Below are positions 51,976 to 60,758 of a stretch of 64,000 nt of DNA, one piece after another (the stretch's first letter is position 1; every line of letters begins with the position of its first letter). Origin of the DNA: Paenibacillus_F chitinolyticus_A (GTDB lineage Bacteria; Bacillota; Bacilli; Paenibacillales; NBRC-103111); NCBI RefSeq assembly GCF_045038035.1, contig NZ_CP173427.1, positions 4,898,001 through 4,962,000 of the forward strand. Reading direction: 5' to 3'. The notes under the pieces were generated by a model that was given only the letters and a program-made list of their open reading frames with translations, was not told where the DNA came from and did not search any database. A program made the position numbers and the translations under genes.

Positions 51976-52160
51976 GCATATTTCTCACAGTATTTCTTAC
52001 GGTAATTCTTATGGTAACTTTGTGGTAACTCTTGTGGTAACTCTCACGGCGCTTCAAGGCATTTCACGATACTTCATAGTACTTCACCGCAATTCACGGC
52101 ACTTCACGGCACTTCGCCGCACTTCACAGTACATCGCGGAACTTCCACGATAATTGCAGT
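51976..52160. repeat. Compound short tandem array inside the operon: 12-bp then exact 10-bp period
   Basis: 51976-52046 holds six units of about 12 bp (CAGTATTTCTTA, CGGTAATTCTTA, TGGTAACTCTTG and similar). 52047-52156 continues with eleven units of exactly 10 bp (consensus CGGCACTTCA). The two consensus units are related. A further 11-bp repeat (CTGCTTTGTCT) occurs at about 52218-52245. The array fills the 396-bp gap between the tubulin-like and pseudo-tubulin genes; no other gene is seen there. Confidence 0.85.
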
Positions 52161-52264
52161 GTATTTCCCGCAAATTTTACTGCTGCTTTTGACGTGATGT
52201 TTCCGGCTAAATTTCCGCTGCTTTGTCTCTGCTTTGTCTCTGCTTGATCCTAATCTTCACTGCG

Positions 52265-55200
52265 CTACTTCAAGCTTTTCACCATGTCGTTTACTTTGCC
52301 CGCCACCAGCTTGTAGAACTGGTACATGTCTTCCCCGGCCGCATATTCGGAACGGTCGTAATCGAGCGCCGATTTGGCCTCCTGATAAGAGGCCGCCATG
52401 CCGCGCAGCGTCTCCACCAGTCCCGAGATATCTTCGGAAGCGATCATCTCCTGGCTGCGTCTGGATGATTTGCGCTGCAGCAGGCTGAGCCGCTTGGCGT
52501 CGAGGGCGCGCATTTTGCTGTAAATCTCGTATTCGACGAATTTGTTCGTCTGCATGAGATTCACGAACGGCTCCCAAGGATCTTCGTCCGCATCGTGGTC
52601 GTAGACATACAGAGCGCCCTTCTTGGCAATCGTCGACGTGTACATCGCTTCGATATACTGCGCGACGAATTTTTCCTCGTCCTGGTGGGCGCTGAGGGCC
52701 TGCTCCAGTTCACCGATTTTGCGGACGATGCCGTCGTACTTGCGCACCTCTTCCCTTACCTGCTTGAGCAGTTCGGGAGAACGGATGAGATTTTCCTTCG
52801 CCAGCTCTTCGTTAATACTGCCGAAGATATCTTTGCTGCGGTCCGCCTCCAAACCCTTCTGAAGAAGGGCCTTCAGATCGTTGACGCAGCGCTGCAGCTC
52901 GCCGAAGTTCGGACGCTGAGAATTCAGCTGGAGATTATAAGCCGAGAGGAACGCTTCGACATCGAACGGCTTCGTCAGCACGCATTCGTAACGGTTGATC
53001 GTTCCGCTGTCTTCGCCCTTCAGGCGGACGGAGCGGTAATCCGCGGCGCGGTCGAACAAGCTGCGGACACTCGCGTTGTAGGATTTGACGCGTCCGTTCT
53101 CATACGTCTCGCCCCAGGATTTCTCGGGAATCGGAGACGGCAGATACGTCCAGTTCACGCGGTCCGTCTGCACGAGGTGGCGGCCGATGCCTTCCGGCTC
53201 GAGAATGGTTCTCTCGTAGCTTTCTTCGTAAACCTTAAGCGGCGTATAAAGGAAGAGCGGAATTCCGTTCTGGGTATTGAGCCAGAAAATCCGATTCTTC
53301 ACTTCGCTCTCTTTAATCGTAAAGCGCGAATTCGCAATCGCGTTGTCCTGGAAGTTCCGGATGCCCTTGAAAATGTTCGGGGCCTGGACCGGAACCGATA
53401 CGAATCCCCAGGACGGGAAGTTGAAATGGCCCGAGCTGTTCGTCAGATGGAAAACCGGCTTCGCTTCCTCGTATAAGCGGCTCGCGATGCGGCCTTCCAC
53501 CAGCTTCTCGATGGAATCTTCGTGGCCGTACTTGATGACGAGATACTCTTCCATCGACTTCGTAATCAGCTCGCCGAAGTGATCCGTCAGGAACTCGGAA
53601 ACGGAGCCGATGACATCGACTTCCTGCTCCTTGATCCACTGATTGGACTTCTCCAGCAGCTCGTTTGTGAAATCACGGATCAGCTCGTCGGCGTTGCGGT
53701 CTTCCGTCACCTGGCCGATCAGCTTCGCGATGTCGGGAACGCTGACCACGTTCCAGTAGTACGTGCGGTTGCCTTTGTGGTCGATTTCCTCGTCGCCTCT
53801 TGTGAGGATGTCGCCGTTTTTCTCGAAAATTTTGTTGAGTTCGGAAAGAAGCTCCGTAAATACAAGATAAATGCGGGAGTTTTCCTGGTTGATCAGATTG
53901 TACAGATCTTCGTAAAACTCGATCATCTGCTCCATCCGCTCGCGATCGGCATGCAGAAGATATTCCTGGATTTTCGCTTCGATGTAAGCGTCTTTCTTCC
54001 GGTCCTTGGAAATGAACGCGCTGCGCGCTTCGGTCATTTTCTGCTCGGAATTTTCCTCGGCCGCCTGGATGTCCCGCGGAATACGGTACAAGCTTTCCTT
54101 AAGCGACTCGATATAGGAAGAGATGAGCTTCAGCAGACAGAAACCTTTGTCCTGCAAAATAATCCGGGACACGTAAAACGGCCCCTGCTCCGGATTGCGG
54201 AATATTTTCGTCACCTGCTCGGAGAAGGCTTCCTTCACCTGCCCCGGCAGCTGCTTGCGGGATTTGATGTATTCTTCGCGCGCCCGGGACAAGAAGCTCT
54301 GCTCCAGCTCGGTGTCGATGTTCACGACCTGCTGCTTGATCACGTTCGAATAGCTGAGCCTCTCGCTGTTCTGGTAGCCCGGGATCGGCTCCGGCACCCG
54401 TTTGTCGAACTCGCGGTGCAGCGAATCGGGATCGAGGCCCAGCTTGTGCGCGAGCTTCTCGACCTCTTCCTGCGAAGGGCCGGCGTCGAACATTTTTTCC
54501 ATCCGTTTGAAGACTTTGTACGCCAGATAGGTGGTCATTTCCTCGATCGGCAGCACCGCCGAAGAAGCCCCCAGAATGTTGTACTGGTAGTTGGCGGCGT
54601 ACGCCTTCGGCATCTGGTTGATGTTCGTGCGGATGTTGCTGATATAGTCGTGAATGGCAAATTCTTCGCCGGACTGCTTGTCCTCGCTAGCCATGAAGTT
54701 GGTGATGTTCTCCGCCGTTACGTTCATGCAGTAGTCGTACGCGTTTTCCAGCAGCTTGCCTTCCAGATTGGTCGCCGAAATGAGGTGCGCCAGGTTGAAA
54801 GGCGGCATCGGCGAATTGACCGTCAGGATATTCGCGTACTGCTGCTTGAAGCGTTCCGTACGCTCGTCGACGTTCATCCAGTAGTCGAGTTCTTTGAGCG
54901 CCGCGTAGCCGTTCTTCTTGATATACTCGCGCGAATGCTCGGTCAGGCTCTTGTTCGCCAGGTTCACGTCCGGCGTGAACAGATAGCCGAGCAGGCTGAC
55001 CTTGTCCACGCCCGCGGAGCCGTAATCGCGCTCCAGGATGCCCCGGACAATGTACGAAATATCGAGGAAGCAGCCGCTTCCCGTACCGCCGGACAGGCCG
55101 GTCAGAATGAACACCATCAGCTTTTTGTTCGTGCCGATGGATAAGGTTTTGATCTTGCGCTCCAGCGTCTGCACCACCTGCACGATCTTCGTGAACAGAA

Positions 55201-55654
55201 GCAGACGGCCCGCCTGGCGGACGCCCGAAGCGCCGTTGATGCCGTCGGTGATCGTCAGCTCCGGCGACAGCCATTCCTTGATGTACGGCTCCAGGATGCT
55301 GCGGTTCTGCAGCACGCTGCCGATCTCGGCATTGGACAGGAGCACGAATTCCGTCAGCGGATCGAGCCCGATGCCCTTGTATTTCTTGTTGCGGTCGTGC
55401 TCGTTCGTTTCAATCGCGAGAAATTCGACGTTGTTCGGCTTTTCTTTCTTTTTCTTCGTAAAAGGATCTTCCGGCAGCTTGAATCTCCGGTTGATCTGGT
55501 ATTTCAAGCGCAGCAGCGCATCGATGCCCGTACCGCCGAGACCGATGACGAGCATCGGGTTGTCGATCGTATCGACGCGGATTTTATCGCTGATAATTCC
55601 GCCGCCGAGAGAGACGTCGAGCTGCTGGATATGTTCCCTGACTGTTGCTTTCAT
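52265..55654 (-). CDS. Large tubulin-like GTPase (Tubulin_2-type)
   Basis: 1129 residues. The N-terminal 400 residues show an FtsZ/tubulin-like Rossmann fold with a glycine-rich loop GLGGTGIDAL (38-47), the acidic strand FLAIETNEHD, and the tubulin signature GLSGGTGSG (186-194); then FNLAHLISATNLEGKLLENAYD (286-307) and GASSAVLPIEEMTTYLAYK. The remainder is long, helical and coiled-coil-rich. It is much larger than FtsZ or TubZ and fits the tubulin-like family of Pfam (Tubulin_2). No TM segment, so cytoplasmic; GTP-dependent polymerisation is expected but unproven. GGGGGG lies 9 nt before the ATG. Confidence 0.8.
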   Translation of the reverse strand: MKATVREHIQQLDVSLGGGIISDKIRVDTIDNPMLVIGLGGTGIDALLRLKYQINRRFKLPEDPFTKKKKEKPNNVEFLAIETNEHDRNKKYKGIGLDPLTEFVLLSNAEIGSVLQNRSILEPYIKEWLSPELTITDGINGASGVRQAGRLLLFTKIVQVVQTLERKIKTLSIGTNKKLMVFILTGLSGGTGSGCFLDISYIVRGILERDYGSAGVDKVSLLGYLFTPDVNLANKSLTEHSREYIKKNGYAALKELDYWMNVDERTERFKQQYANILTVNSPMPPFNLAHLISATNLEGKLLENAYDYCMNVTAENITNFMASEDKQSGEEFAIHDYISNIRTNINQMPKAYAANYQYNILGASSAVLPIEEMTTYLAYKVFKRMEKMFDAGPSQEEVEKLAHKLGLDPDSLHREFDKRVPEPIPGYQNSERLSYSNVIKQQVVNIDTELEQSFLSRAREEYIKSRKQLPGQVKEAFSEQVTKIFRNPEQGPFYVSRIILQDKGFCLLKLISSYIESLKESLYRIPRDIQAAEENSEQKMTEARSAFISKDRKKDAYIEAKIQEYLLHADRERMEQMIEFYEDLYNLINQENSRIYLVFTELLSELNKIFEKNGDILTRGDEEIDHKGNRTYYWNVVSVPDIAKLIGQVTEDRNADELIRDFTNELLEKSNQWIKEQEVDVIGSVSEFLTDHFGELITKSMEEYLVIKYGHEDSIEKLVEGRIASRLYEEAKPVFHLTNSSGHFNFPSWGFVSVPVQAPNIFKGIRNFQDNAIANSRFTIKESEVKNRIFWLNTQNGIPLFLYTPLKVYEESYERTILEPEGIGRHLVQTDRVNWTYLPSPIPEKSWGETYENGRVKSYNASVRSLFDRAADYRSVRLKGEDSGTINRYECVLTKPFDVEAFLSAYNLQLNSQRPNFGELQRCVNDLKALLQKGLEADRSKDIFGSINEELAKENLIRSPELLKQVREEVRKYDGIVRKIGELEQALSAHQDEEKFVAQYIEAMYTSTIAKKGALYVYDHDADEDPWEPFVNLMQTNKFVEYEIYSKMRALDAKRLSLLQRKSSRRSQEMIASEDISGLVETLRGMAASYQEAKSALDYDRSEYAAGEDMYQFYKLVAGKVNDMVKSLK

Positions 55655-55717
55655 ATCAAAAGGCCCCCCATGAGTGCATGTTTTTATTGGTTTTAAGCAT
55701 GGTTGATTGCGGGATTT

Positions 55718-57472
55718 TTATTTCAGATATTCCAGCGAAACGGACTTCTGGATGTTCGGAACCGTCACGCGGATGCGGTCGTTTTTCTTGACCTCTTTGC
55801 CTTTCGACGCATCGAAGACCCGACCGCCTTTCTCGATGGTGCAAGCGGACTCGTTAAACAGAAGAAGCGTGTCGTTCGGGCCCGGCTTGAAGACGATGCC
55901 TTTGGTTTCCGCAAATTCCGGCGCAAGCGAGAGCAACTGGTGGAGCTGAACCTTGCCCTTGAAGCCGCTGAGCTTCTTGTACTGCGGGTTCGTCCGCTCG
56001 CCGGTCTCTTCGTCCTTGATCTCCACGACCAGTTGCCCGAAGAAGCCCTTGTTCGCTTTCTTCCAGAAAGCGAGTCCGAACAAGGCGGCCGCCAGCAGGA
56101 CAACCGCTCCGGCGATCCACGAGCCGGTTTTCACCCAATTGACGCCCTTATCGCCGGACGCTTCTCCCGAAGAGGAGGCGCCGCCGCTTTTGGCGGAAAC
56201 GGAGGCGGGTGCGGATTCACGCGTGAAGTTGGCGCTTTCCACCTTCACCTTCACTTCGTAAGCGTGGGAATCGGCAACCTTCCAGCTGCCTTCGATGCCT
56301 TTGTCCGTAAGCGTCAAAGGCGCTTCGGACGCCTGCTTCGTATCCAGGTCGGTGACGACCAGCGAAGCCTTGGCATTCTTGTACAGCTCGGCGTCGGCCG
56401 CCTTCTGGCCTCCCGACTCCAGGTGAGCCTTGACGGCGATGCTGTCGCCGGCTTTAGCCGTTTTGGGGAACTGCGCGTCCAGCACGACCTGCACATCGTA
56501 GTTGTACACGAGGTTGATGTCGATTTTTTCCTGCGGGACCCCTTTTATCTTAAGCGTCCAGTCGCCCTGCGCGGGATTCAATATTTTGATCAGCGAATAG
56601 GCGTTTGACGAAGTATAGACGATTTTGTCGGACGGAATGTTTTGCTCCTTGCCTTTGGGATCGAGCAGCTTGGCTTCCACCGGTTTGCCCGACATAATGG
56701 AGATGTTCGCTTCCAGGACGCTTCCGTTCGGGATCGTCACTTTGACATCCTGAAACTGGCCGTTTGCCGTAAAGCCCTTCAGCGGAACGACTTTCAGCTT
56801 CAAATGACTCGCATAAATTTCGCTCAAAATTTTCGGCAGATCTTCCGCCGAGCTGGTGACGAACAGCTTGCCGCCCGTTTCCTTCGAAACCGACTCCAGC
56901 TTGTCTTTGTTCAGCTTGCCGTCCGCGTTCAGCCCGATGGTGTAGACGGGGATGCCCTTGTCTTTGGCTTTCTGCACGGCTTCGCCGAGCACTTTGTCCG
57001 AATCCGCCTGCGATTTGCCGGGATTCAGAGAGTTGTTGCCGTCCGTCAGCAGCACAATCAGAGGCACATGGCCCTGTTCCGCGCCGGATTCCAGCACCTT
57101 CACCGCTTCGCTCAGTCCCACCGCCACGTCTGTATACGGCCCGCGCGTCAGCTGGTCGATAAAGGTTTTCAAATCTTTCTTGTCGCCGGCATTATTGATC
57201 TTGAGCAGCGCTTTCTCTCTCAAAATCTGGTCCGTATAAGCGACCACGCCGATCTTGTCTCCCTGTACGGAAGCCATGTCCACAAACATTTTCATCGCTT
57301 CGTAGCTGACTTTATTGACGTCGCTTTCGTTCATAGAAGTGCTGACGTCCGCCGCGAGAACGGCGTCGATCTTCGTATCGGTTGCGACATCCGCCGCGAA
57401 GACTCCGCCCGGCACCGCCATGACAAGCAGCAGCAATGCCAGAGCCGTATAAGCGTATCGTTGTAATTTCAT
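55718..57472 (-). CDS. Secreted vWA protein with TM and cytoplasmic FHA-like tail
   Basis: 584 residues from ATG 57472 (a GTG one codon earlier has equally good spacing to GGAGG). Signal peptide ending VFAAD; vWA domain (about 30-215) with metal site DVSTS in LAADVSTSMNESD and LLTDGNNS; two beta-rich domains (220-440); a Ser/Gly linker; a TM helix WIAGAVVLLAAALFGLAFW (about 450-470) followed by KK; and a cytoplasmic beta-rich tail of about 105 residues (GQLVVEIKDEETGER...DRIRVTVP) that resembles an FHA-like or similar docking domain. First gene of the minus-strand operon. It could link an extracellular ligand to the tubulin-like proteins. Confidence 0.78.
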   Translation of the reverse strand: MKLQRYAYTALALLLLVMAVPGGVFAADVATDTKIDAVLAADVSTSMNESDVNKVSYEAMKMFVDMASVQGDKIGVVAYTDQILREKALLKINNAGDKKDLKTFIDQLTRGPYTDVAVGLSEAVKVLESGAEQGHVPLIVLLTDGNNSLNPGKSQADSDKVLGEAVQKAKDKGIPVYTIGLNADGKLNKDKLESVSKETGGKLFVTSSAEDLPKILSEIYASHLKLKVVPLKGFTANGQFQDVKVTIPNGSVLEANISIMSGKPVEAKLLDPKGKEQNIPSDKIVYTSSNAYSLIKILNPAQGDWTLKIKGVPQEKIDINLVYNYDVQVVLDAQFPKTAKAGDSIAVKAHLESGGQKAADAELYKNAKASLVVTDLDTKQASEAPLTLTDKGIEGSWKVADSHAYEVKVKVESANFTRESAPASVSAKSGGASSSGEASGDKGVNWVKTGSWIAGAVVLLAAALFGLAFWKKANKGFFGQLVVEIKDEETGERTNPQYKKLSGFKGKVQLHQLLSLAPEFAETKGIVFKPGPNDTLLLFNESACTIEKGGRVFDASKGKEVKKNDRIRVTVPNIQKSVSLEYLK

Positions 57473-57686
57473 CACGGGATCGTTTCCTCCAAAGCTTGTA
57501 AGTTTACGCACGTCGGCAGGTGTTGAGAGCCGTCCGCGCTTCTTTTGTAGTAAAATGTAAAAGGTGGTAGAATGTTTGAACATCTCATTCACATCTTAAC
57601 TTTTTCAAGAAGCTAATTCCACTTTTACGGGGGTCCGGAACCTAAAAATCCGGCAAATTTATGAAATTGTCCGATAGGAGAAAGCT
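57473..57686. promoter_or_regulatory. Divergent promoter region of the GTPase/tubulin locus
   Basis: 214 bp, AT-richer than the genes, between the start of the minus-strand operon and the plus-strand operon. No perfect promoter consensus or operator palindrome was found by eye. It must drive both transcripts. Confidence 0.5.
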
Positions 57687-57833
57687 ATGCTGACGATAAT
57701 TGTTCTTGCCCTACTGGTCCTCTTCGTCCTGATCCGCTGGCTGACGTGGGCCTCCGCGAAACGCGCGGCCCTGACTTCCGAGAGCATCGACCGGGAATTT
57801 ATAAACGAGCTGAACGAAGGTGATCCCTCGTGA
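57687..57833 (+). CDS. 48-residue single-TM protein opening the plus-strand operon
   Basis: ATG 57687 with TAGGAG upstream; stop TGA overlaps the GTG start of the next gene by 4 bp (GTGA), so translation is coupled. One TM helix (MLTIIVLALLVLFVLIRWL) and a charged tail ending NELNEGDPS, with the N-terminus probably outside. No family recognised; the tight coupling supports it being real and part of the system. Confidence 0.75.
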   Translation: MLTIIVLALLVLFVLIRWLTWASAKRAALTSESIDREFINELNEGDPS

Positions 57834-58768
57834 GCGGCAAAATTCCGGTAGAGCTGCGCAAAGCCCGACAAACGGTCCATACTTATGAACGATTAAAACA
57901 GTGCACGCGTTGCGGCACTTACTCCGTGCTCTGGCACGATAACTGCCTCTCATGCGGAGCCGAGCGGAAATTTCTGTCCATCGGGGACATTATCTCTTCC
58001 GTGCTTAGACGCAATATCCAGAGAGATGCGCTCATTCTGGCCGCCATCGCCTGCGCCGCCTTCTATCTCGCCCGCACTTTCCAGGAGATGGCCCTGGCGG
58101 CCGGAGCGGGCGTTCTGCTCATCGCCGTCTACGCGCTCCTGCGCAGAAGATACGCCGAGGCGCTGATGAACGCCACGCTGCGCAAGCTGCTGCTCGGCGA
58201 AAACCGGGCGATCCGCAAAGGCATCCTGCTGGACGTCGACGACGCCGCTTCCGATATGGAGGACGGGGATTTCAAGTCCGCCTACGAGAAACTGAGGGAA
58301 ATCGGAACCCTCATTACCGGCAGCCATATCCGCAACCTCAAGGTGTACTGCCTGAACCGGTTTATTCTGCGCAGCGATATGGAGCTGGAACTGGGCACGC
58401 TCATTCCCGACGAGTTCGAGCCCGGCTTCATCGCTTACCTGTACGAAGCGGCCAAAGTCAATCCGGGCCTGGTACAGCGCGACACCCTCGATTATGTGCA
58501 GAAATACCGCGTCCAGATCGGCGGAATGCTGGAAGGGCAGGCGATGCTCGCCCTGGTTGCCGCAGCCGCGCTGCGCGTGAAGGAATACGCATTCGAGTAC
58601 GCTTCCCTCCTTTACGATTTCGTGGACGAGCTGCCCCGCGAGCGGTTCCTGCGGCTGTGCCGGCTGGTGAAAGAGAGCCCGGACCGGGCTCCCGAGCTGC
58701 GGCAGAAAGTACTGGAAACGGCCGCCCGTAAATACGGGGACGATCCCGAATTCGAGGGCTTCCTATGA
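57830..58768 (+). CDS. Zinc-ribbon membrane protein of the GTPase/tubulin locus
   Basis: 312 residues, GTG start with AAGGTG 7 nt upstream. N-terminal zinc ribbon CTRCGT...CLSCGA (Cys 25, 28, 39, 42), two close TM helices (about 68-82 and 88-104), then a long cytoplasmic helical domain with TPR-like pattern (DFKSAYEKLREIGTLITGSHIRNLKVYCLNRFIL). No family recognised. Zinc ribbons also occur in the locus's GTPase, suggesting interaction through similar modules. Overlaps the next gene by 4 bp. Confidence 0.7.
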   Translation: MSGKIPVELRKARQTVHTYERLKQCTRCGTYSVLWHDNCLSCGAERKFLSIGDIISSVLRRNIQRDALILAAIACAAFYLARTFQEMALAAGAGVLLIAVYALLRRRYAEALMNATLRKLLLGENRAIRKGILLDVDDAASDMEDGDFKSAYEKLREIGTLITGSHIRNLKVYCLNRFILRSDMELELGTLIPDEFEPGFIAYLYEAAKVNPGLVQRDTLDYVQKYRVQIGGMLEGQAMLALVAAAALRVKEYAFEYASLLYDFVDELPRERFLRLCRLVKESPDRAPELRQKVLETAARKYGDDPEFEGFL

Positions 58769-60555
58769 AAGGACTCCACGTTATGCTAGGTTCTACGTAC
58801 CACCGGTCCATCCGTTACAGAAACGGAGCCGTTCTCTTGCTGGTCCTCATGCTGGGCCTGGCGGGATACAAAGGATACAGTGTCTGGCACAAGGCCGACC
58901 TGTACGCCCGGGCCGCCGCCGAACAAGCCGCGGGCCGCGATGTCGAAGCGGAGAACCTCTACATGCTGGCCCGGGACATTACTTCCTTCGATTATAGAAA
59001 TGGCGAAATCGACGCTGCCCTGTCCGCCCTGCGCCCGGTTACCGAATTGAAGCGCCTGTTCGCTTCGCTGGCTTCCGAAATCGCCGTAACCAACGGGGGC
59101 TCGCAGGAACAGGCCCGGCTGCTGCAGGCTTATGCGGCCTATCAGGCCAAGAAAGCGGAAGTCGCCGCCGCAGACGAATCCGCCAAAAAACGCTTCGGCG
59201 AGCTGACGGACGCCTACAAGCTGGACGAGCAGTTTGCCGCCGCCTTGGCGGGAGCGAAGAAGTCGCTTACGGCCTTGCTCCAGCAGGGAAACGGCGCCTC
59301 GGCGCAGGAAGGCGAATCCGCCATGTCTCTGCTGCTTCAGCTTCCGGCTTCCGTCTATAAAGACGAGAAAACCAAACGAAAAGATTTGAACACTCTTTTC
59401 CAAAAATATGATACGACCCGGCTCCAGACGATTTTCAATCAGAACTCTTTCGAAGAAGCGCTCGGGGAAATCGTCCGGATCCGCCAGTTCTACTCGGAAC
59501 GCAAAGTGGAGGCGGCCTGGGTGCTCCCTAAAGCGGAAACCTATGTGCAGAGCACGCTGACCCGGCTGCTGGATGCAGGCGACGTCCCCGGATTTCTGAC
59601 TCATGCGAAAACGTTCCAGAATCTGAAAGAGCTCTCCGGCTCTTCCTCCAAAGTGAATGCCTTTATTCAATCGTCCTTGCGCAAGCAGACGGCCAAAGCG
59701 GAGCAGCTTGCTGCCGCAGGCAAGTTTGCGGACGCGATCGCGCTGTACAAAGTGCTCGGGGACTACGAGGATACGGGCAAAGAAATCCGCCAGACCGAGA
59801 TCCGGTGGATGGCGGCCGAGCCCGGCGTCCTTCTGGCGAAGGCGAAGGACAACGTCCGGTTCGTGCAGACCGCCGGAGCCAAGGGGCTCTGGGGCTCCGA
59901 AGCGATCGCCGCCGGCGTAACCGACCGCGGGACGCTGGTAACCGCGCGCCTGCAGGCCGACGGCTCGGTCGTCTCGACGGAAGGCGAGATCGCCGGCGGA
60001 ACGGCCGTCAAGGCCGTCTCCTTCGCCGACGGGCTGAGCGCGGGCAAGCTCCCGGTCGTGATGCTGGAGAGCCAGTCCCGCACCCGCAATGCCCGGTACA
60101 CCGCTTACGAAGTGGACGCCTCCAGCCTGAACGTGCTGCTCGACGTGGAAGCCGACGGCTACAAGCTGCAGAGCGCGGGCGTGCTCCTCGTGAGCAACCC
60201 CGCCGGGGCGGGCGGCGGCGAAGCGGTCTACAAGCTTCAGGGAAAGCAGTACGCGCTGGCGGAAGTTCCGCAGCAGCTGCCGGACCCTTCCCTCGAAGCG
60301 AAGGACATCCAGCCGTCCGAGCTTCCGCAGCAGCAGGCGGAAACGGTTGTCCGCCTGCATCTGGCGATTACCCGGACCGGCAGCGGCATGGCCGTGGCGG
60401 AGATGGACGGCCTGTACGTCCTGCTGAACGGCAAGTTCTCCTGGAAGCCCGGCAATGCGGTCGTTACGGGCACCTATACCGGCGAGACGAAGATTCTTCA
60501 GGGCGACCGCTCCGTGCCGGCTTACAAAATCAATGTGAGCCATATCGAACAGTGA
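58765..60555 (+). CDS. Membrane-anchored helical-repeat and beta-rich ectodomain protein
   Basis: 596 residues; ATG 58765 (overlapping the preceding stop) or ATG 58783 with AAAGGA 9 nt upstream. A basic N-terminus (HRSIRYRNG), one TM helix (about 22-36), an extracytoplasmic helical region (40-345) with TPR-like segments such as GKFADAIALYKVLGDYEDTGKEIRQ, then a beta-rich C-terminal region (about 350-596) with repeats of WGSEAIAAGVTDRGTLVTARL type that suggest a beta-propeller or stacked sheets. Last gene of the plus-strand operon, followed by a strong terminator. No family recognised. Confidence 0.68.
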   Translation: MKGLHVMLGSTYHRSIRYRNGAVLLLVLMLGLAGYKGYSVWHKADLYARAAAEQAAGRDVEAENLYMLARDITSFDYRNGEIDAALSALRPVTELKRLFASLASEIAVTNGGSQEQARLLQAYAAYQAKKAEVAAADESAKKRFGELTDAYKLDEQFAAALAGAKKSLTALLQQGNGASAQEGESAMSLLLQLPASVYKDEKTKRKDLNTLFQKYDTTRLQTIFNQNSFEEALGEIVRIRQFYSERKVEAAWVLPKAETYVQSTLTRLLDAGDVPGFLTHAKTFQNLKELSGSSSKVNAFIQSSLRKQTAKAEQLAAAGKFADAIALYKVLGDYEDTGKEIRQTEIRWMAAEPGVLLAKAKDNVRFVQTAGAKGLWGSEAIAAGVTDRGTLVTARLQADGSVVSTEGEIAGGTAVKAVSFADGLSAGKLPVVMLESQSRTRNARYTAYEVDASSLNVLLDVEADGYKLQSAGVLLVSNPAGAGGGEAVYKLQGKQYALAEVPQQLPDPSLEAKDIQPSELPQQQAETVVRLHLAITRTGSGMAVAEMDGLYVLLNGKFSWKPGNAVVTGTYTGETKILQGDRSVPAYKINVSHIEQ

Positions 60556-60640
60556 TTCCGGGCTTGTGCTGAAACATGACGGCTCGGAACCGACCGGATT
60601 TACATCATTTGAACTTCTTTATCCATGTTAAAACAACGGC

Positions 60641-60690
60641 AAAGGACATTCCCCCGTCTAAAGACGGGGAAATGTCCTTTTGTTTTTTTA
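60641..60690 (+). terminator. Terminator of the plus-strand operon
   Basis: AAAGGACATTCCCCCGTCT pairs with AGACGGGGAAATGTCCTTT (one mismatch), two-base loop extended by end fraying, followed by TGTTTTTTT. Confidence 0.9.
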
Positions 60691-60758
60691 TTGAGTTAAA
60701 TCTATCCGTGTAAAATCAGCCTTGTAAGACCGAGACTGCATGGGAGCCGTGCCCCTGC

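Noticed and set aside
51920..52153. 77-codon plus-strand ORF
   Set aside because: It is only the translation of the 12-bp and 10-bp repeat array; no ribosome site or protein-like composition.
53522..55144. 540-codon ORF antisense to the tubulin-like gene
   Set aside because: Shadow frame; Val/Leu/Arg/Asp-rich with no motif, whereas the opposite strand has clear GTP motifs.
58786..60543. 585-codon ORF antisense to the last plus-strand gene of the locus
   Set aside because: Shadow frame; the plus strand is supported by coupling overlaps, a TM anchor and a terminator.
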